Below, piece by piece: positions 53,304 to 63,065 of a stretch of 64,000 nt of DNA. A program made the position numbers and the translations under genes. The stretch spans positions 124,001 to 188,000 of the forward strand of contig NZ_VEWL01000001.1 of NCBI RefSeq assembly GCF_006376685.1. Direction: 5' to 3'. This stretch comes from Ochrobactrum teleogrylli (GTDB lineage: Bacteria; Pseudomonadota; Alphaproteobacteria; Rhizobiales; Rhizobiaceae). The notes below the pieces were generated by a model. It worked only from the letters and a program-made list of their open reading frames with translations. It ran no database searches and was not told the origin of the DNA. Positions within the stretch are counted from its first letter, which is position 1. Each line of letters starts with the position of its first letter.

Positions 53304-54353
53304 TTAAGCGATCATGTCGCCGAACCGATCCACATCTTCTTCCGTATTGGCGAAGCTAGTCACGAAGCGGGCGAAAATCTCGCCCTCGCTGATGCGGTTT
53401 TCTTCCGAATGCGGCGGGTTCCAGTCGTAGAAGATCGCTCCGGCATTACGCAGGCGGTCGTAAACCGACTGTTTCATGATGGCGAAGACTTCATTGGCTT
53501 CCGGCTTCCAGGCAAGCCGCATCTGGCTCGATGCATTGACGTGCCCCGCGAGACGGGCCGCCAGCGCGTTCGAATGACGCGCCAGTTCCAGCCAAAGGTC
53601 GTCCTGCAGATAGGCGTCGAACTGGGCCGCCACAAAGCGGGTCTTCGAAAAGAGCTGCGCCGCGCGCTTGCGAATGAACGGTAGGTCCTTGGCGCGTGCC
53701 GGGTCCATAAAGACCAGCGCTTCCGCGCACCAGCAGCCATTCTTGGTGCCGCCGAAGGAAACGATGTCCACGCCCTGTTTCCAGGTCATTTCAGCCGGCG
53801 TCATATCCAGACTAACCAGCGCATTGGCGAAGCGGGCGCCATCCATATGCAGCGGCAGACCGGCATCGCGGCAGATTTTGGAAATGGTGGCGATTTGTTG
53901 CGGTTGATAGAGCGTGCCGACTTCCGTAGCCTGCGTGATGCTGACGGCCATCGGCTGTCCGGCATGGACGAAAGCCGGGTTGAAGCGCTTCAGTTCGCGC
54001 TTGAGAAGCTCGGGGTCGATACGGCCCAATGCGCCATCGATCGGATGCAGCCGCGCGCCGCCGGTAAAATATTCAGGCGCGCCGCATTCATCCTCTATGA
54101 CATGCGCTTCGCGGTGCACCAGCGAAACGCCGCCCGGACGGTTGACGCTGGCCAGCGCCAGCGAGTTGGCGGCCGTTCCGGTGCCGACGAAAAAGACGGC
54201 CACTTCGCGCTCGAACACCTCGTTGAAACGTTGCTCAACGCGCTTGTCGAGTTCGCTAGCGCCATAGGCGGCGGCAAAACCGGCTGCATGCAGCGAAAGG
54301 CTTTCGGCGATTTTCGGATGGGCGCCCGCCCAGTTGTCTGAAGCAAAATGCAC
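53304..54353 (-). CDS. ltaE: Low-specificity L-threonine aldolase
   Basis: A 349-residue PLP enzyme that splits threonine or allo-threonine to glycine and acetaldehyde. It begins with a GTG codon (MHFASDNWAGAHPKI), with GGAG about 6 bases upstream on the minus strand; the in-frame extension upstream is not family-like. Conserved segments are FFVGTGTAANSLAL, HREAHVIEDECGAPEY, LHMDGARFANAL and SFGGTKNG, where the Lys binds PLP. SDN-WAGAHP at the N-terminus is typical of the aldolase I fold family. It converges on the sHSP gene. Confidence 0.9.
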   Translation of the reverse strand: MHFASDNWAGAHPKIAESLSLHAAGFAAAYGASELDKRVEQRFNEVFEREVAVFFVGTGTAANSLALASVNRPGGVSLVHREAHVIEDECGAPEYFTGGARLHPIDGALGRIDPELLKRELKRFNPAFVHAGQPMAVSITQATEVGTLYQPQQIATISKICRDAGLPLHMDGARFANALVSLDMTPAEMTWKQGVDIVSFGGTKNGCWCAEALVFMDPARAKDLPFIRKRAAQLFSKTRFVAAQFDAYLQDDLWLELARHSNALAARLAGHVNASSQMRLAWKPEANEVFAIMKQSVYDRLRNAGAIFYDWNPPHSEENRISEGEIFARFVTSFANTEEDVDRFGDMIA

Positions 54354-54637
54354 GGTTGTCTCCACTCGCAACGATTCCAGTGTGTCAGCGACAGCTGCTG
54401 CCGACTGTCTATAACGGGACTTGAGAAAGGCGATAATACTGAAAATGATGAAAAAACGGACGCGGCCTGTCACTTTTCCATGCTTTGTGCGTTCACCTTA
54501 AGCCGCGCCAAACTGACGCAATAAGCCGTATGCGTAATTAAAAGTCTCAAAGATATGTGCGTGCGACATTTTATTACGGAAGTTGCTGAGAAAAATTGCG
54601 TTTCCATCTTGTGAGGCAATTTGAATTCTGTCATACG

Positions 54638-54665
54638 TAATTAGGACAGCAATGCTGTCCAATTA
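54638..54665. promoter_or_regulatory. Operator-like inverted repeat upstream of gltB
   Basis: GGACAGC (54644-54650) and GCTGTCC (54654-54660) are perfect arms around AAT. Outer TAATT and AATTA extend the symmetry, with one unpaired A on each side. No T-run follows, so a regulator-binding site is more likely than a terminator. Confidence 0.5.
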
Positions 54666-54956
54666 GAAGCTGAGGCAGACGGAAAACATGGGTTGAACCC
54701 CGCGCCGCCGGTTTCAGAAATAAAAGCGCTGTGCTGCCAGGCCAATGGCCTGACGGTCACCGGCGCTCCGACTGTGACAGGGGAGATTCGAGTGCGCCTT
54801 TATTTGGCGGGCTGGGTGTCGTCTGTCCGAGCCTGATGAGAATAAGGCGCTAAACATCGTTCCTCGCACCGGCTTTGCCCGCTTGGCTCTGCCATTTGCC
54901 CGGAACCTCGTCCAACGCCTTGTCGATAAGGCTTTCCATAGAATGAATACACCAGC

Positions 54957-54976
54957 GAGATGGTTGTCACCATCTC
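54957..54976. repeat. Perfect hairpin about 50 bases before the gltB start
   Basis: GAGATGGT and ACCATCTC form an 8-bp perfect stem around TGTC, directly before a TATACT sequence. It may be an operator or leader hairpin. Confidence 0.4.
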
Positions 54977-55028
54977 GGTATATACTGATCGCGCGCCTCA
55001 TGAAGAGGGCCAAACGGAGGGAATGACG

Positions 55029-58000
55029 ATGACGCATTTGACGCCATCTGTAACGAATGTGGTTTCTCACAACGTGCAGAACGAAAACGTCAAAGCTGCG
55101 ACGACGGCTTCCACCCGAACGACGCGAAAAACGAAAGCGGCAGGCGTCCCACCTGCTCAAGGTCTTTACGATCCGCGCAACGAACATGATGCGTGCGGCG
55201 TTGGCTTCATTGCCCATATGAAGGGCAAGAAGTCGCATGAGGTCGTGGAAAACGGCCTCAAGATGCTGGAAAACCTCACTCATCGCGGCGCCGTGGGCGC
55301 TGATCCGCTGATGGGCGACGGCGCTGGCATTCTCGTACAGATTCCAGATCGCTTTTTCCGCGAGGAAATGGCGCGGCAGGGCATCGACCTGCCGCAGCCG
55401 GGCCATTATGGCGTGGGTTACCTATTCATGCCGCGCGACGCCCAGCTGCGCGCCCATGCGGAAGAAATCGTCAAGGAAGTGATCGCTGCCGAAGGCCAGC
55501 AGTTCATCGGTTTCCGTGAAGTGCCGGTCGATAACTCGTCGCTGTCGAAGGCGCCGGATATTGCCGCGACCGAACCATTCCATGTTCAGGTTTTCATCGG
55601 GCGCAACCCGATGCTCGAAACCGACGACGAGTTCGAACGTCGCCTGTTCGTGCTGCGCAAGGTCATTTCCAACCGCATCTATCAGGAAAATGACGGCGAC
55701 GATAACGGCTTTTATGTCGTGTCCATGTCGGCGCGCACGGTCGTCTATAAGGGCATGTTCCTGGCTTATCAGGTCGGCGCCTATTATAACGATCTGCGCG
55801 ATCCCCGCTTCGAAAGCGCGGTGGCGCTGGTTCATCAGCGTTTCTCGACCAACACCTTCCCCTCCTGGCGTCTGGCTCACCCTTACCGCATGGTTGCGCA
55901 TAACGGTGAAATCAACACGCTGCGCGGCAATGTGAACTGGATGGCGGCGCGTCAGGCTTCGGTCGATAGCGAACTGTTCGGCAACGACATTTCCAAGCTC
56001 TGGCCGATTTCCTACGAAGGCCAGTCGGATACGGCTTGCTTCGACAATGCGCTCGAATTTCTGCATCAGGGCGGCTACAGCCTCGCCCATGCGATGATGA
56101 TGCTGATCCCGGAAGCATGGTCCGGCAACAAGCTGATGTCGGATGACCGCCGCGCCTTCTACGAATATCACGCTGCCCTGATGGAGCCATGGGACGGTCC
56201 TGCTGCCGTGGCCTTCACCGACGGTCGCCAGATCGGCGCGACGCTGGACCGTAACGGCCTGCGTCCGGCCCGTTACATCGTGACCGACGACGATTTCGTC
56301 ATTCTGGCTTCGGAAGCTGGCGTTCTGCCGGTGGACGAAAAGAAGGTCGTCAAGAAGTGGCGTCTTCAGCCGGGTCGTATGCTGCTCATCGATATGGAAG
56401 AGGGCCGCATCGTTTCCGACGATGAAATCAAGTCGCAGATCGCGCAGAAGCATCCCTACAAGCAGTGGCTTGGCAACACCCAGCTCATTCTGGAAGACCT
56501 CAACCCGGTCGAACCGCGTGCGTTGCGCAAGGATGTGAGCCTGCTCGACCGCCAGCAGGCCTTCGGCTACAGCCAGGAAGACACCAAAATCCTGATGTCG
56601 CCGATGGCGACCACCGGTCAGGAAGCTATCGGCTCGATGGGCACGGATACGCCGATTTCGGCCATGTCCGACAAGTCGAAGTTGCTGTTCACCTATTTCA
56701 AGCAGAACTTCGCGCAGGTCACCAACCCGCCGATTGATCCTATCCGTGAAGAACTGGTGATGAGCCTCGTCTCCTTCATCGGTCCGCGCCCGAACATTTT
56801 CGACCTGATCGGCAATTCGCGTCGCAAGCGTCTGGAAGTGCGCCAGCCGATCCTGACCAATGGCGATCTGGAAAAGATCCGCTCCATCGGTCATACGGAA
56901 GATCGCTTCGACACCAAGACGCTCGACATCACCTATAATACGGGTGAGGGTGCAGCCGGTATGCATGGCGCCATCGAGCGTCTGTGCGACCGCGCCGAAG
57001 CGGCTGTTCATGGCGGCTACAACATCGTCATCCTGTCCGACCGTCAGGTCGGTCCGGACCGCATTCCGATCCCGGCTCTGCTGGCGACGGCTGCCGTGCA
57101 TCATCATCTGATCCGCAAGGGTCTGCGTACCTCGGTCGGCCTCGTGGTTGAATCGGGCGAACCGCGCGAAGTGCATCACTTCGCCTGCCTTGCCGGTTAT
57201 GGTGCGGAAGCGATCAACCCGTATCTCGCTTTCGACACGCTGCTCGACATGCATCGCCGTCGCGAATTCCCGCCGGAAGTCGATGAATATGAAGTGGTCA
57301 AGCGCTACATCAAGTCGATCGGCAAGGGCATTCTCAAGGTCATGTCCAAGATGGGCATCTCGACTTACCAGTCCTATTGTGGCGCGCAGATTTTCGATGC
57401 GGTCGGCTTGCAGTCGAGCTTTGTCGACAAGTTCTTTTTCGGCACGGCGACCAGCATCGAAGGTGTTGGTCTGGACGAAATCGCGGAAGAGACCGTGCGC
57501 CGTCACACCGATGCCTTCGGTAATGACCCGGTTCTGCTGACCTCGCTCGAAGTCGGCGGCGAATATGCCTACCGTATGCGCGGCGAGGCGCATTTGTGGT
57601 CGCCGGATGCGGTTGCCAAGCTGCAACATGCAGTGCGCACTTCGAACCCGGACACCTTCACCGAATATACCAGCATGCTCGACTCCAAGTCGGCACAGGC
57701 CAAGACCATTCGCGGCCTGTTCGATATTCGCTTTGCCGAAGAACGCGGCCTCAAGCCGGTTTCCATCGACGAAGTCGAACCTGCGGCTGAAATCGTCAAG
57801 CGCTTCTCGACCGGTGCCATGTCCTTCGGCTCGATCTCCAGAGAGGCGCATACCACGCTGGCGCGCGCGATGAACGCCATTGGCGGCAAGTCGAACACGG
57901 GTGAAGGTGGCGAAGAGCCAGATCGTTTCTATCCGCTGCCGGACGGCAAGCCGAACCCGGAACGCTCTGCGATCAAGCAGGTGGCGTCGGGCCGTTTCGG

Positions 58001-59780
58001 TGTGACGACGGAATATCTGGTCAACTCCGATCTGATCCAGATCAAGGTTGCGCAGGGTGCAAAGCCGGGCGAAGGCGGTCAGCTGCCGGGTCACAAGGTC
58101 GATGCGACCATCGCCAAGACCCGTCACTCGACGCCTGGCGTTGGCCTAATTTCGCCGCCGCCCCACCATGACATCTACTCGATCGAAGATCTGGCGCAGC
58201 TGATCTACGACCTGAAGAACGTCAATCCGGCTGCCGATATTTCGGTCAAGCTGGTCTCGGAAGTGGGTGTCGGCACGGTTGCCGCCGGTGTTGCCAAGGC
58301 ACGCGCCGACCACATCACCGTATCGGGTTATGATGGTGGCACGGGCGCTTCGCCGCTCACCTCGCTGAAGCATGCCGGTAGCCCGTGGGAAATCGGCCTT
58401 GCCGAAACCCACCAGACACTGGTGCTGAACGGGCTTCGCTCTCGCGTGGCCTTGCAGGTCGATGGTGGTTTGCGCACTGGACGCGACGTGGTCATTGGCG
58501 CGCTGCTCGGTGCCGACGAGTTCGGCTTCTCGACAGCTCCGCTGATTGCTGCTGGCTGCATCATGATGCGTAAGTGCCATCTGAACACTTGTCCCGTCGG
58601 CGTGGCGACGCAGGACCCGGTTCTGCGCAAGCGCTTCAAGGGCACGCCGGAACATGTCATCAACTTCTTTTTCTATCTGGCGGAAGAAGTGCGTGCGCTG
58701 CTGGCCTCGATGGGCTTCACCAAGCTGGAACAGATCATCGGCGAGACCGAGCTTCTGGAAAAGCAAACGATGATCGATCATTGGAAGGCCAAGGGTCTCG
58801 ATTTCAGCCGCATCTTCTACAAGCCTGAGGCCGAAAAGCACGAGATCTACTGGACCGAGCGTCAGCATCATCCAATCGAGGACGTTCTCGACCGCAAGCT
58901 GATCGAGCAGGCCCTGCCTGCGCTTGAAGACCGCAAGCCCGTCAAGATCGACATTGGCATCAAGAACGTTGACCGTTCTGCCGGTGCCATGCTGTCGGGC
59001 GAAGTTGCCAAGCGGTTCCGCCACAAGGGTCTGCCGGACGACACCATCGCCGTCACGCTTCGCGGCACGGCTGGCCAGTCCTTTGGTGCGTTCCTGGCAC
59101 GCGGCATCTCGTTCGAACTGATCGGCGATGGCAACGACTATGTCGGCAAGGGCCTTTCGGGTGGCCGCATCGTCATCCGTCCGCCGGAAGATACGCGTAT
59201 CGTCGCCGAAGATTCCATCATCGTCGGCAATACGGTGCTCTACGGTGCGCTTGAAGGCGAGTGCTACTTCCGCGGTGTTGCAGGCGAACGTTTCGCCGTG
59301 CGCAACTCCGGCGCGGTCACGGTTGTCGAAGGTGTGGGTGACCATGGCTGCGAATACATGACCGGCGGTGTCGTCGTGGTTATCGGTCAGACGGGTCGCA
59401 ATTTCGCGGCGGGCATGTCGGGCGGTGTCGCCTATGTGCTCGACGAGGAAGGCGATTTCGCCCAGCGCTGCAATATGGCGATGGTCGAGCTGGAACCGGT
59501 GCCGGAAGAAGACGACATTCTCGAAAAGCTGCATCACCATGGCGGTGACCTCATGCATAAGGGCCGTGTGGACGTTTCGGCCAATATGACCCATCATGAT
59601 GAGGAACGTCTGGTGCAGCTGATCGCCAACCACCTGCATTACACAGGCTCGACGCGGGCGAAGGACATTCTCGACAATTGGGAGAGCTATCGTCCCAAAT
59701 TCGTGAAGGTCATGCCGGTCGAATACCGTCGCGCTCTGGAAGAGATGGAGCGTGCGCAGATCGGTGTCGCGGCTGAGTGA
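55029..59780 (+). CDS. gltB: Glutamate synthase (NADPH) large subunit
   Basis: A roughly 1583-residue iron-sulfur flavoprotein that makes two glutamates from glutamine and 2-oxoglutarate. The class II amidotransferase Cys is in [10 protein letters not shown] after a propeptide of about 50 residues. Then come the central domain, the FMN-binding synthase domain ([33 protein letters not shown]) with the 3Fe-4S cysteines in [20 protein letters not shown], and the C-terminal beta-helix domain ([20 protein letters not shown]). GGAGGG at 55016-55021 is 7 bases before ATG 55029; ATG 55023 is too close. gltD follows after 159 bases. Confidence 0.96.
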   Translation: MTHLTPSVTNVVSHNVQNENVKAATTASTRTTRKTKAAGVPPAQGLYDPRNEHDACGVGFIAHMKGKKSHEVVENGLKMLENLTHRGAVGADPLMGDGAGILVQIPDRFFREEMARQGIDLPQPGHYGVGYLFMPRDAQLRAHAEEIVKEVIAAEGQQFIGFREVPVDNSSLSKAPDIAATEPFHVQVFIGRNPMLETDDEFERRLFVLRKVISNRIYQENDGDDNGFYVVSMSARTVVYKGMFLAYQVGAYYNDLRDPRFESAVALVHQRFSTNTFPSWRLAHPYRMVAHNGEINTLRGNVNWMAARQASVDSELFGNDISKLWPISYEGQSDTACFDNALEFLHQGGYSLAHAMMMLIPEAWSGNKLMSDDRRAFYEYHAALMEPWDGPAAVAFTDGRQIGATLDRNGLRPARYIVTDDDFVILASEAGVLPVDEKKVVKKWRLQPGRMLLIDMEEGRIVSDDEIKSQIAQKHPYKQWLGNTQLILEDLNPVEPRALRKDVSLLDRQQAFGYSQEDTKILMSPMATTGQEAIGSMGTDTPISAMSDKSKLLFTYFKQNFAQVTNPPIDPIREELVMSLVSFIGPRPNIFDLIGNSRRKRLEVRQPILTNGDLEKIRSIGHTEDRFDTKTLDITYNTGEGAAGMHGAIERLCDRAEAAVHGGYNIVILSDRQVGPDRIPIPALLATAAVHHHLIRKGLRTSVGLVVESGEPREVHHFACLAGYGAEAINPYLAFDTLLDMHRRREFPPEVDEYEVVKRYIKSIGKGILKVMSKMGISTYQSYCGAQIFDAVGLQSSFVDKFFFGTATSIEGVGLDEIAEETVRRHTDAFGNDPVLLTSLEVGGEYAYRMRGEAHLWSPDAVAKLQHAVRTSNPDTFTEYTSMLDSKSAQAKTIRGLFDIRFAEERGLKPVSIDEVEPAAEIVKRFSTGAMSFGSISREAHTTLARAMNAIGGKSNTGEGGEEPDRFYPLPDGKPNPERSAIKQVASGRFGVTTEYLVNSDLIQIKVAQGAKPGEGGQLPGHKVDATIAKTRHSTPGVGLISPPPHHDIYSIEDLAQLIYDLKNVNPAADISVKLVSEVGVGTVAAGVAKARADHITVSGYDGGTGASPLTSLKHAGSPWEIGLAETHQTLVLNGLRSRVALQVDGGLRTGRDVVIGALLGADEFGFSTAPLIAAGCIMMRKCHLNTCPVGVATQDPVLRKRFKGTPEHVINFFFYLAEEVRALLASMGFTKLEQIIGETELLEKQTMIDHWKAKGLDFSRIFYKPEAEKHEIYWTERQHHPIEDVLDRKLIEQALPALEDRKPVKIDIGIKNVDRSAGAMLSGEVAKRFRHKGLPDDTIAVTLRGTAGQSFGAFLARGISFELIGDGNDYVGKGLSGGRIVIRPPEDTRIVAEDSIIVGNTVLYGALEGECYFRGVAGERFAVRNSGAVTVVEGVGDHGCEYMTGGVVVVIGQTGRNFAAGMSGGVAYVLDEEGDFAQRCNMAMVELEPVPEEDDILEKLHHHGGDLMHKGRVDVSANMTHHDEERLVQLIANHLHYTGSTRAKDILDNWESYRPKFVKVMPVEYRRALEEMERAQIGVAAE

Positions 59781-59794
59781 TCCTGACAAGCGGA

Positions 59795-59814
59795 GCCCGA
59801 CCTTCGGGTCGGGC
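59795..59814 (+). other. Intercistronic C(UUCG)G hairpin between gltB and gltD
   Basis: GCCCGACC and GGTCGGGC form a perfect 8-bp stem closed by the tetraloop TTCG, just after the gltB stop. No T-run follows, so it is more likely an mRNA-stability or processing element than a full terminator. Confidence 0.5.
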
Positions 59815-59939
59815 GCCCTTCGCCATATGAAGAGATAACAACGTCCTGACATGCCTGCGCGTTAAAGATAACGCGGCGGACAGGGCAACTTCCGGCAAAG
59901 CAGACCATGCGCTGGTCTCAGGCCGAGGGGAGTAGAAGA

Positions 59940-61394
59940 ATGGGTAAGGTAACTGGTTTTCTAGAGATCGACCGTCAGGTGGCAAAGTACCAGCCAGCGT
60001 CGGATCGTATCCGCCACTTCCGCGAGTTCACCATTCCGATGACGGATGGTGAAGTGCAGAAGCAGGCTGCGCGCTGCATGGATTGCGGCATTCCGTTCTG
60101 CCATGGGCCAACGGGCTGCCCGGTGCACAACCAGATCCCGGACTGGAATGATCTAGTCTATAACAACAACTGGGATCAGGCGATCCGCAACCTGCATCTG
60201 ACCAATAATTTTCCGGAATTCACCGGTCGCGTCTGCCCCGCACCTTGCGAGGAAGCCTGCACGCTGAACCTCGAAGACACGCCGGTTGCGATCAAGACGG
60301 TCGAGCAGGCGCTGGGCGACAAGGCCTATGAGCTTGGCTATATCGTGCCGCAGCCTGCCGCCAACAAGACCGGCAAGTCGGTTGCCATCATCGGTTCCGG
60401 CCCGGCTGGGCTTGCCGCTGCACAGCAGCTGGCGCGTGCCGGTCACATGGTCGATGTCTATGAGCGCGAAAGCCGCCCCGGCGGTCTGCTGCGTTACGGC
60501 ATTCCGGATTTCAAGATGGAAAAGCACCACATCGACCGCCGCGTGGCGCAGATGGAAGGTGAGGGCGTCCGCTTCCTGTGCGGCGTGAATATCGGCGTCG
60601 ACAAGCCGCTGCGCGGTCTTCTCGATACCTATGATGCCGTGCTTTACAGCGGCGGCTCCGAAACCCCGCGCCCCGCAGGCATTCCCGGTGCCGATCTGGA
60701 AGGCGTTTTCGACGCCATGCCTTATCTGGTGCAGCAGAACCGCCGCGTCGGTCGCGAAAACATTGAATCCGTCGCCTGGGCTTCGGCTCCGATCCTCGCC
60801 GGTGGCAAGCATGTCGTGGTGGTCGGCGGTGGCGATACCGCTTCGGACTGCGTCGGCACGGCCTTCCGTCAGGGTGCGGTCAATGTGACCCAGCTCGACA
60901 TCCGCCCGCAGCCGCCGGAAAAGGAAGACAAGCTCAGCGTCTGGCCTTATTGGGCGACCAAGATGCGCACCTCTTCCAGCCAGGCTGAGGGTGCTTCGCG
61001 CGAATTTCAGGTCGCAACGCTGGAATTCATCGGCGAAGAAGGCCGCCTGACCCATGTGAAGTGCTGCCAGGTGGACGAAAAGCGCAAACCGATTGCCGGT
61101 TCGGAATTCTTCATCAAGGCCGATCTTGCATTCATTGCCATCGGCTTTGCCGGTCCGGGCGAAGACAGCGTGGTCAAGGAATTGGGCGACAAGCTCGACA
61201 TTGTTACCGATCGTCGTGGCTCGAAGTCGGTCAAGGCCAATGAGCAGGACTATCGCACCAATGTCGACAAGCTCTATGCCGCAGGCGATGTGCGCCGGGG
61301 TCAGTCGCTGGTCGTCTGGGCAATCCGCGAAGGCCGTCAGGCCGCACATGCAATCGACGCGGATCTGATGGGAAGCTCTGTCCTGCCCCGTTAA
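59940..61394 (+). CDS. gltD: Glutamate synthase (NADPH) small subunit
   Basis: A 484-residue subunit that passes electrons from NADPH through FAD and two 4Fe-4S clusters to GltB. The N-terminal cysteines are in ARCMDCGIPFCHGPTGCPVHN-like spacing and CPAPCEEAC. The FAD-binding motif is VAIIGSGPAGLAAAQQLARAG (about 147-167), the NADPH site VVVVGGGDTASDC (about 292) and the C-terminal AAGDVRRGQSLVVWAI. GGGGAG at 59927-59932 is 7 bases before ATG 59940. A strong terminator follows. Confidence 0.96.
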   Translation: MGKVTGFLEIDRQVAKYQPASDRIRHFREFTIPMTDGEVQKQAARCMDCGIPFCHGPTGCPVHNQIPDWNDLVYNNNWDQAIRNLHLTNNFPEFTGRVCPAPCEEACTLNLEDTPVAIKTVEQALGDKAYELGYIVPQPAANKTGKSVAIIGSGPAGLAAAQQLARAGHMVDVYERESRPGGLLRYGIPDFKMEKHHIDRRVAQMEGEGVRFLCGVNIGVDKPLRGLLDTYDAVLYSGGSETPRPAGIPGADLEGVFDAMPYLVQQNRRVGRENIESVAWASAPILAGGKHVVVVGGGDTASDCVGTAFRQGAVNVTQLDIRPQPPEKEDKLSVWPYWATKMRTSSSQAEGASREFQVATLEFIGEEGRLTHVKCCQVDEKRKPIAGSEFFIKADLAFIAIGFAGPGEDSVVKELGDKLDIVTDRRGSKSVKANEQDYRTNVDKLYAAGDVRRGQSLVVWAIREGRQAAHAIDADLMGSSVLPR

Positions 61395-61413
61395 GAGACA
61401 AGCGATTAAACTG

Positions 61414-61445
61414 AAAAAGCCCGGAGGAAACTCCGGGCTTTTTTG
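61414..61445. terminator. Strong bidirectional terminator after gltD
   Basis: AAAAAGCCCGGAG pairs with CTCCGGGCTTTTT around GAAA, giving a perfect GC-rich stem with T-runs in both directions. It serves gltD and the convergent permease gene. Confidence 0.95.
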
Positions 61446-61458
61446 TGTTTGTTGGCGA

Positions 61459-62862
61459 TCAGCTTTGGCTGCGCCGTGTCTTCATCACCAGATAGGCGAT
61501 GGCGAGAAACACGAACCAGAATGGCGTGACCTTCAGGGCTGCTGCGGTATCTGGTTCCTGCGCCAGCGCCCACAAAATGAAGGCGAAGAAGGCGAAGACC
61601 ATGACCACGGCGGCACGTCCGCCCGGCATTTTGAACGTGGACTTTTCATGCAGATCAGGGCGCTTGCGGCGATATTGCAGGTAAGACGCAAGAATGATCG
61701 ACCAGATGAAGATGAAGAGCAGCGCCGAGATCGTGGTAACGATGGTGAAAGCTTCGATGATGCTCTGGCCTGCATAGAGCAGAACCACGCCTGCCAGCAG
61801 GAAGATGCACGAGAAGAACAGCGCGTTGACCGGCACCTTGCGGTTGTTCAACTTGCCGAGCGCCTCCGGCGCCAGCTTCGAGGTGGCGAGGCCGTAGATC
61901 ATGCGCGAGGTTGAGTAGATGCCCGAATTCGCGCTCGACGTTGCCGAGGTGAGCACCACGAAATTCACCACATGGGCGGCGATGCCGAGACCGGCCAGCG
62001 AGAACATGGCGACGAACGGGCTGGAGCTTGGATCGACCTGATCCCAAGGGATCACGGTGATGATCACAAACAGCGCACCGAGATAGAACAGCACCACGCG
62101 GATCGGGATCGAGTTGATGGCTTTTGGCAAATTGCGCACCGGGTCCTTGGTTTCGGCGGCGGCGGTGCCGACGAGTTCGATGCCGACAAAGGCGAAGACC
62201 GCGATCTGGAAACCGGCGACAAAGCCGAGGAAACCGTTGGGGAAGAAGCCGCCATGGTTCCACAAATGCGCGACCGAGGCCCGGCTGCCGTTCGGCAGGG
62301 TAAAGCCGGTCGAGAGCATGTACACGCCGGCGATGATCAGTGCGACGATGGCGACGATCTTGATCAGCGCGAACCAGAATTCGATTTCACCGAAATTGCG
62401 AACGGTGGGCAGATTGAGCGCGAGAAGCGTGAAGATCAGCCCAAGTGCCGGTATCCAGAGCGCCAGTTCAGGAAACCAGAACGAGACGTAACCCGATACG
62501 GCCACCACGTCTGCCACGCCCGTCACGATCCAGCAGAGCCAGTAGGTCCAGCCGGTGAAGAACTGCGCCCATGGGCCGAGATAATCGCCCGCGAAATCTG
62601 CGAATGAGCGATATTCGAGATTGGACAGCAGGATTTCACCCAATGCGCGCATCACGAAGAACAGCATGAAGCCGATCACCGCATAGACGAGCAGGATCGA
62701 AGGGCCAGCCAGCGAAATGGTCTTGCCCGAGCCCATGAAAAGGCCGGTGCCAATCGCGCCGCCAATGGCGATCAGTTGCAGGTGTCTGTTGGATAGATTG
62801 CGCGCAAGGTGGGTATCCTCCTCCCGATCGGAATCGACAGAAGGTTTGGATGCGATGTTCAT
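61459..62862 (-). CDS. cycA: D-serine/D-alanine/glycine transporter-type amino acid permease
   Basis: A 467-residue APC-superfamily inner-membrane permease with twelve membrane segments. Long stretches look very similar to E. coli CycA: the N-terminal LIAIGGAIGTGLFMGSGKTI, the FTGWTYWLCWIVTGVADVVA segment, AVFAFVGIELVGTAAAETKD and SATSSANSGIYSTSRM. CycA imports D-alanine, D-serine, glycine and related amino acids by proton symport. The ATG at 62862 gives a 20-residue polar head before the first segment. It converges on gltD and is probably monocistronic. Confidence 0.88.
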   Translation of the reverse strand: MNIASKPSVDSDREEDTHLARNLSNRHLQLIAIGGAIGTGLFMGSGKTISLAGPSILLVYAVIGFMLFFVMRALGEILLSNLEYRSFADFAGDYLGPWAQFFTGWTYWLCWIVTGVADVVAVSGYVSFWFPELALWIPALGLIFTLLALNLPTVRNFGEIEFWFALIKIVAIVALIIAGVYMLSTGFTLPNGSRASVAHLWNHGGFFPNGFLGFVAGFQIAVFAFVGIELVGTAAAETKDPVRNLPKAINSIPIRVVLFYLGALFVIITVIPWDQVDPSSSPFVAMFSLAGLGIAAHVVNFVVLTSATSSANSGIYSTSRMIYGLATSKLAPEALGKLNNRKVPVNALFFSCIFLLAGVVLLYAGQSIIEAFTIVTTISALLFIFIWSIILASYLQYRRKRPDLHEKSTFKMPGGRAAVVMVFAFFAFILWALAQEPDTAAALKVTPFWFVFLAIAYLVMKTRRSQS

Positions 62863-63065
62863 TCAAACGCCTCTTTTTATCGAGCAGATGCCAGATAGAC
62901 CGCATCCGCAATTGTGCGCCCAATTGGACGAACGGTGCTTTCTGATAAACGATGAGAACGATGATGGAAACAGCGCGGAATATAATAATTAGGCTAAGAT
63001 TTGACGCGGAAAGCTCTATTCAAAGCGCTAATATACTATTGATATAACGAGTAGTAGGCTATCTA

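Larger units (their letters stand above)
54354..55028. other. Long intergenic region upstream of gltB
   Basis: About 670 bases with no supported gene. The open frames seen on either strand here are extensions or shadows. It contains the inverted repeats at 54638-54665 and 54957-54976 and a TATACT sequence near 54980 that could be a -10 element for gltB. Confidence 0.45.

Noticed and set aside
54714-55406. A 230-codon minus-strand frame across the gltB upstream region
   Set aside because: It runs antisense into gltB, has no signal or domain, and has Arg-rich shadow composition.
55422-58127. A 901-codon open frame on the minus strand
   Set aside because: It is antisense to gltB in a high-GC region with the usual codon-bias shadow; the protein is His/Arg-rich with no domain, and gltB is certain.
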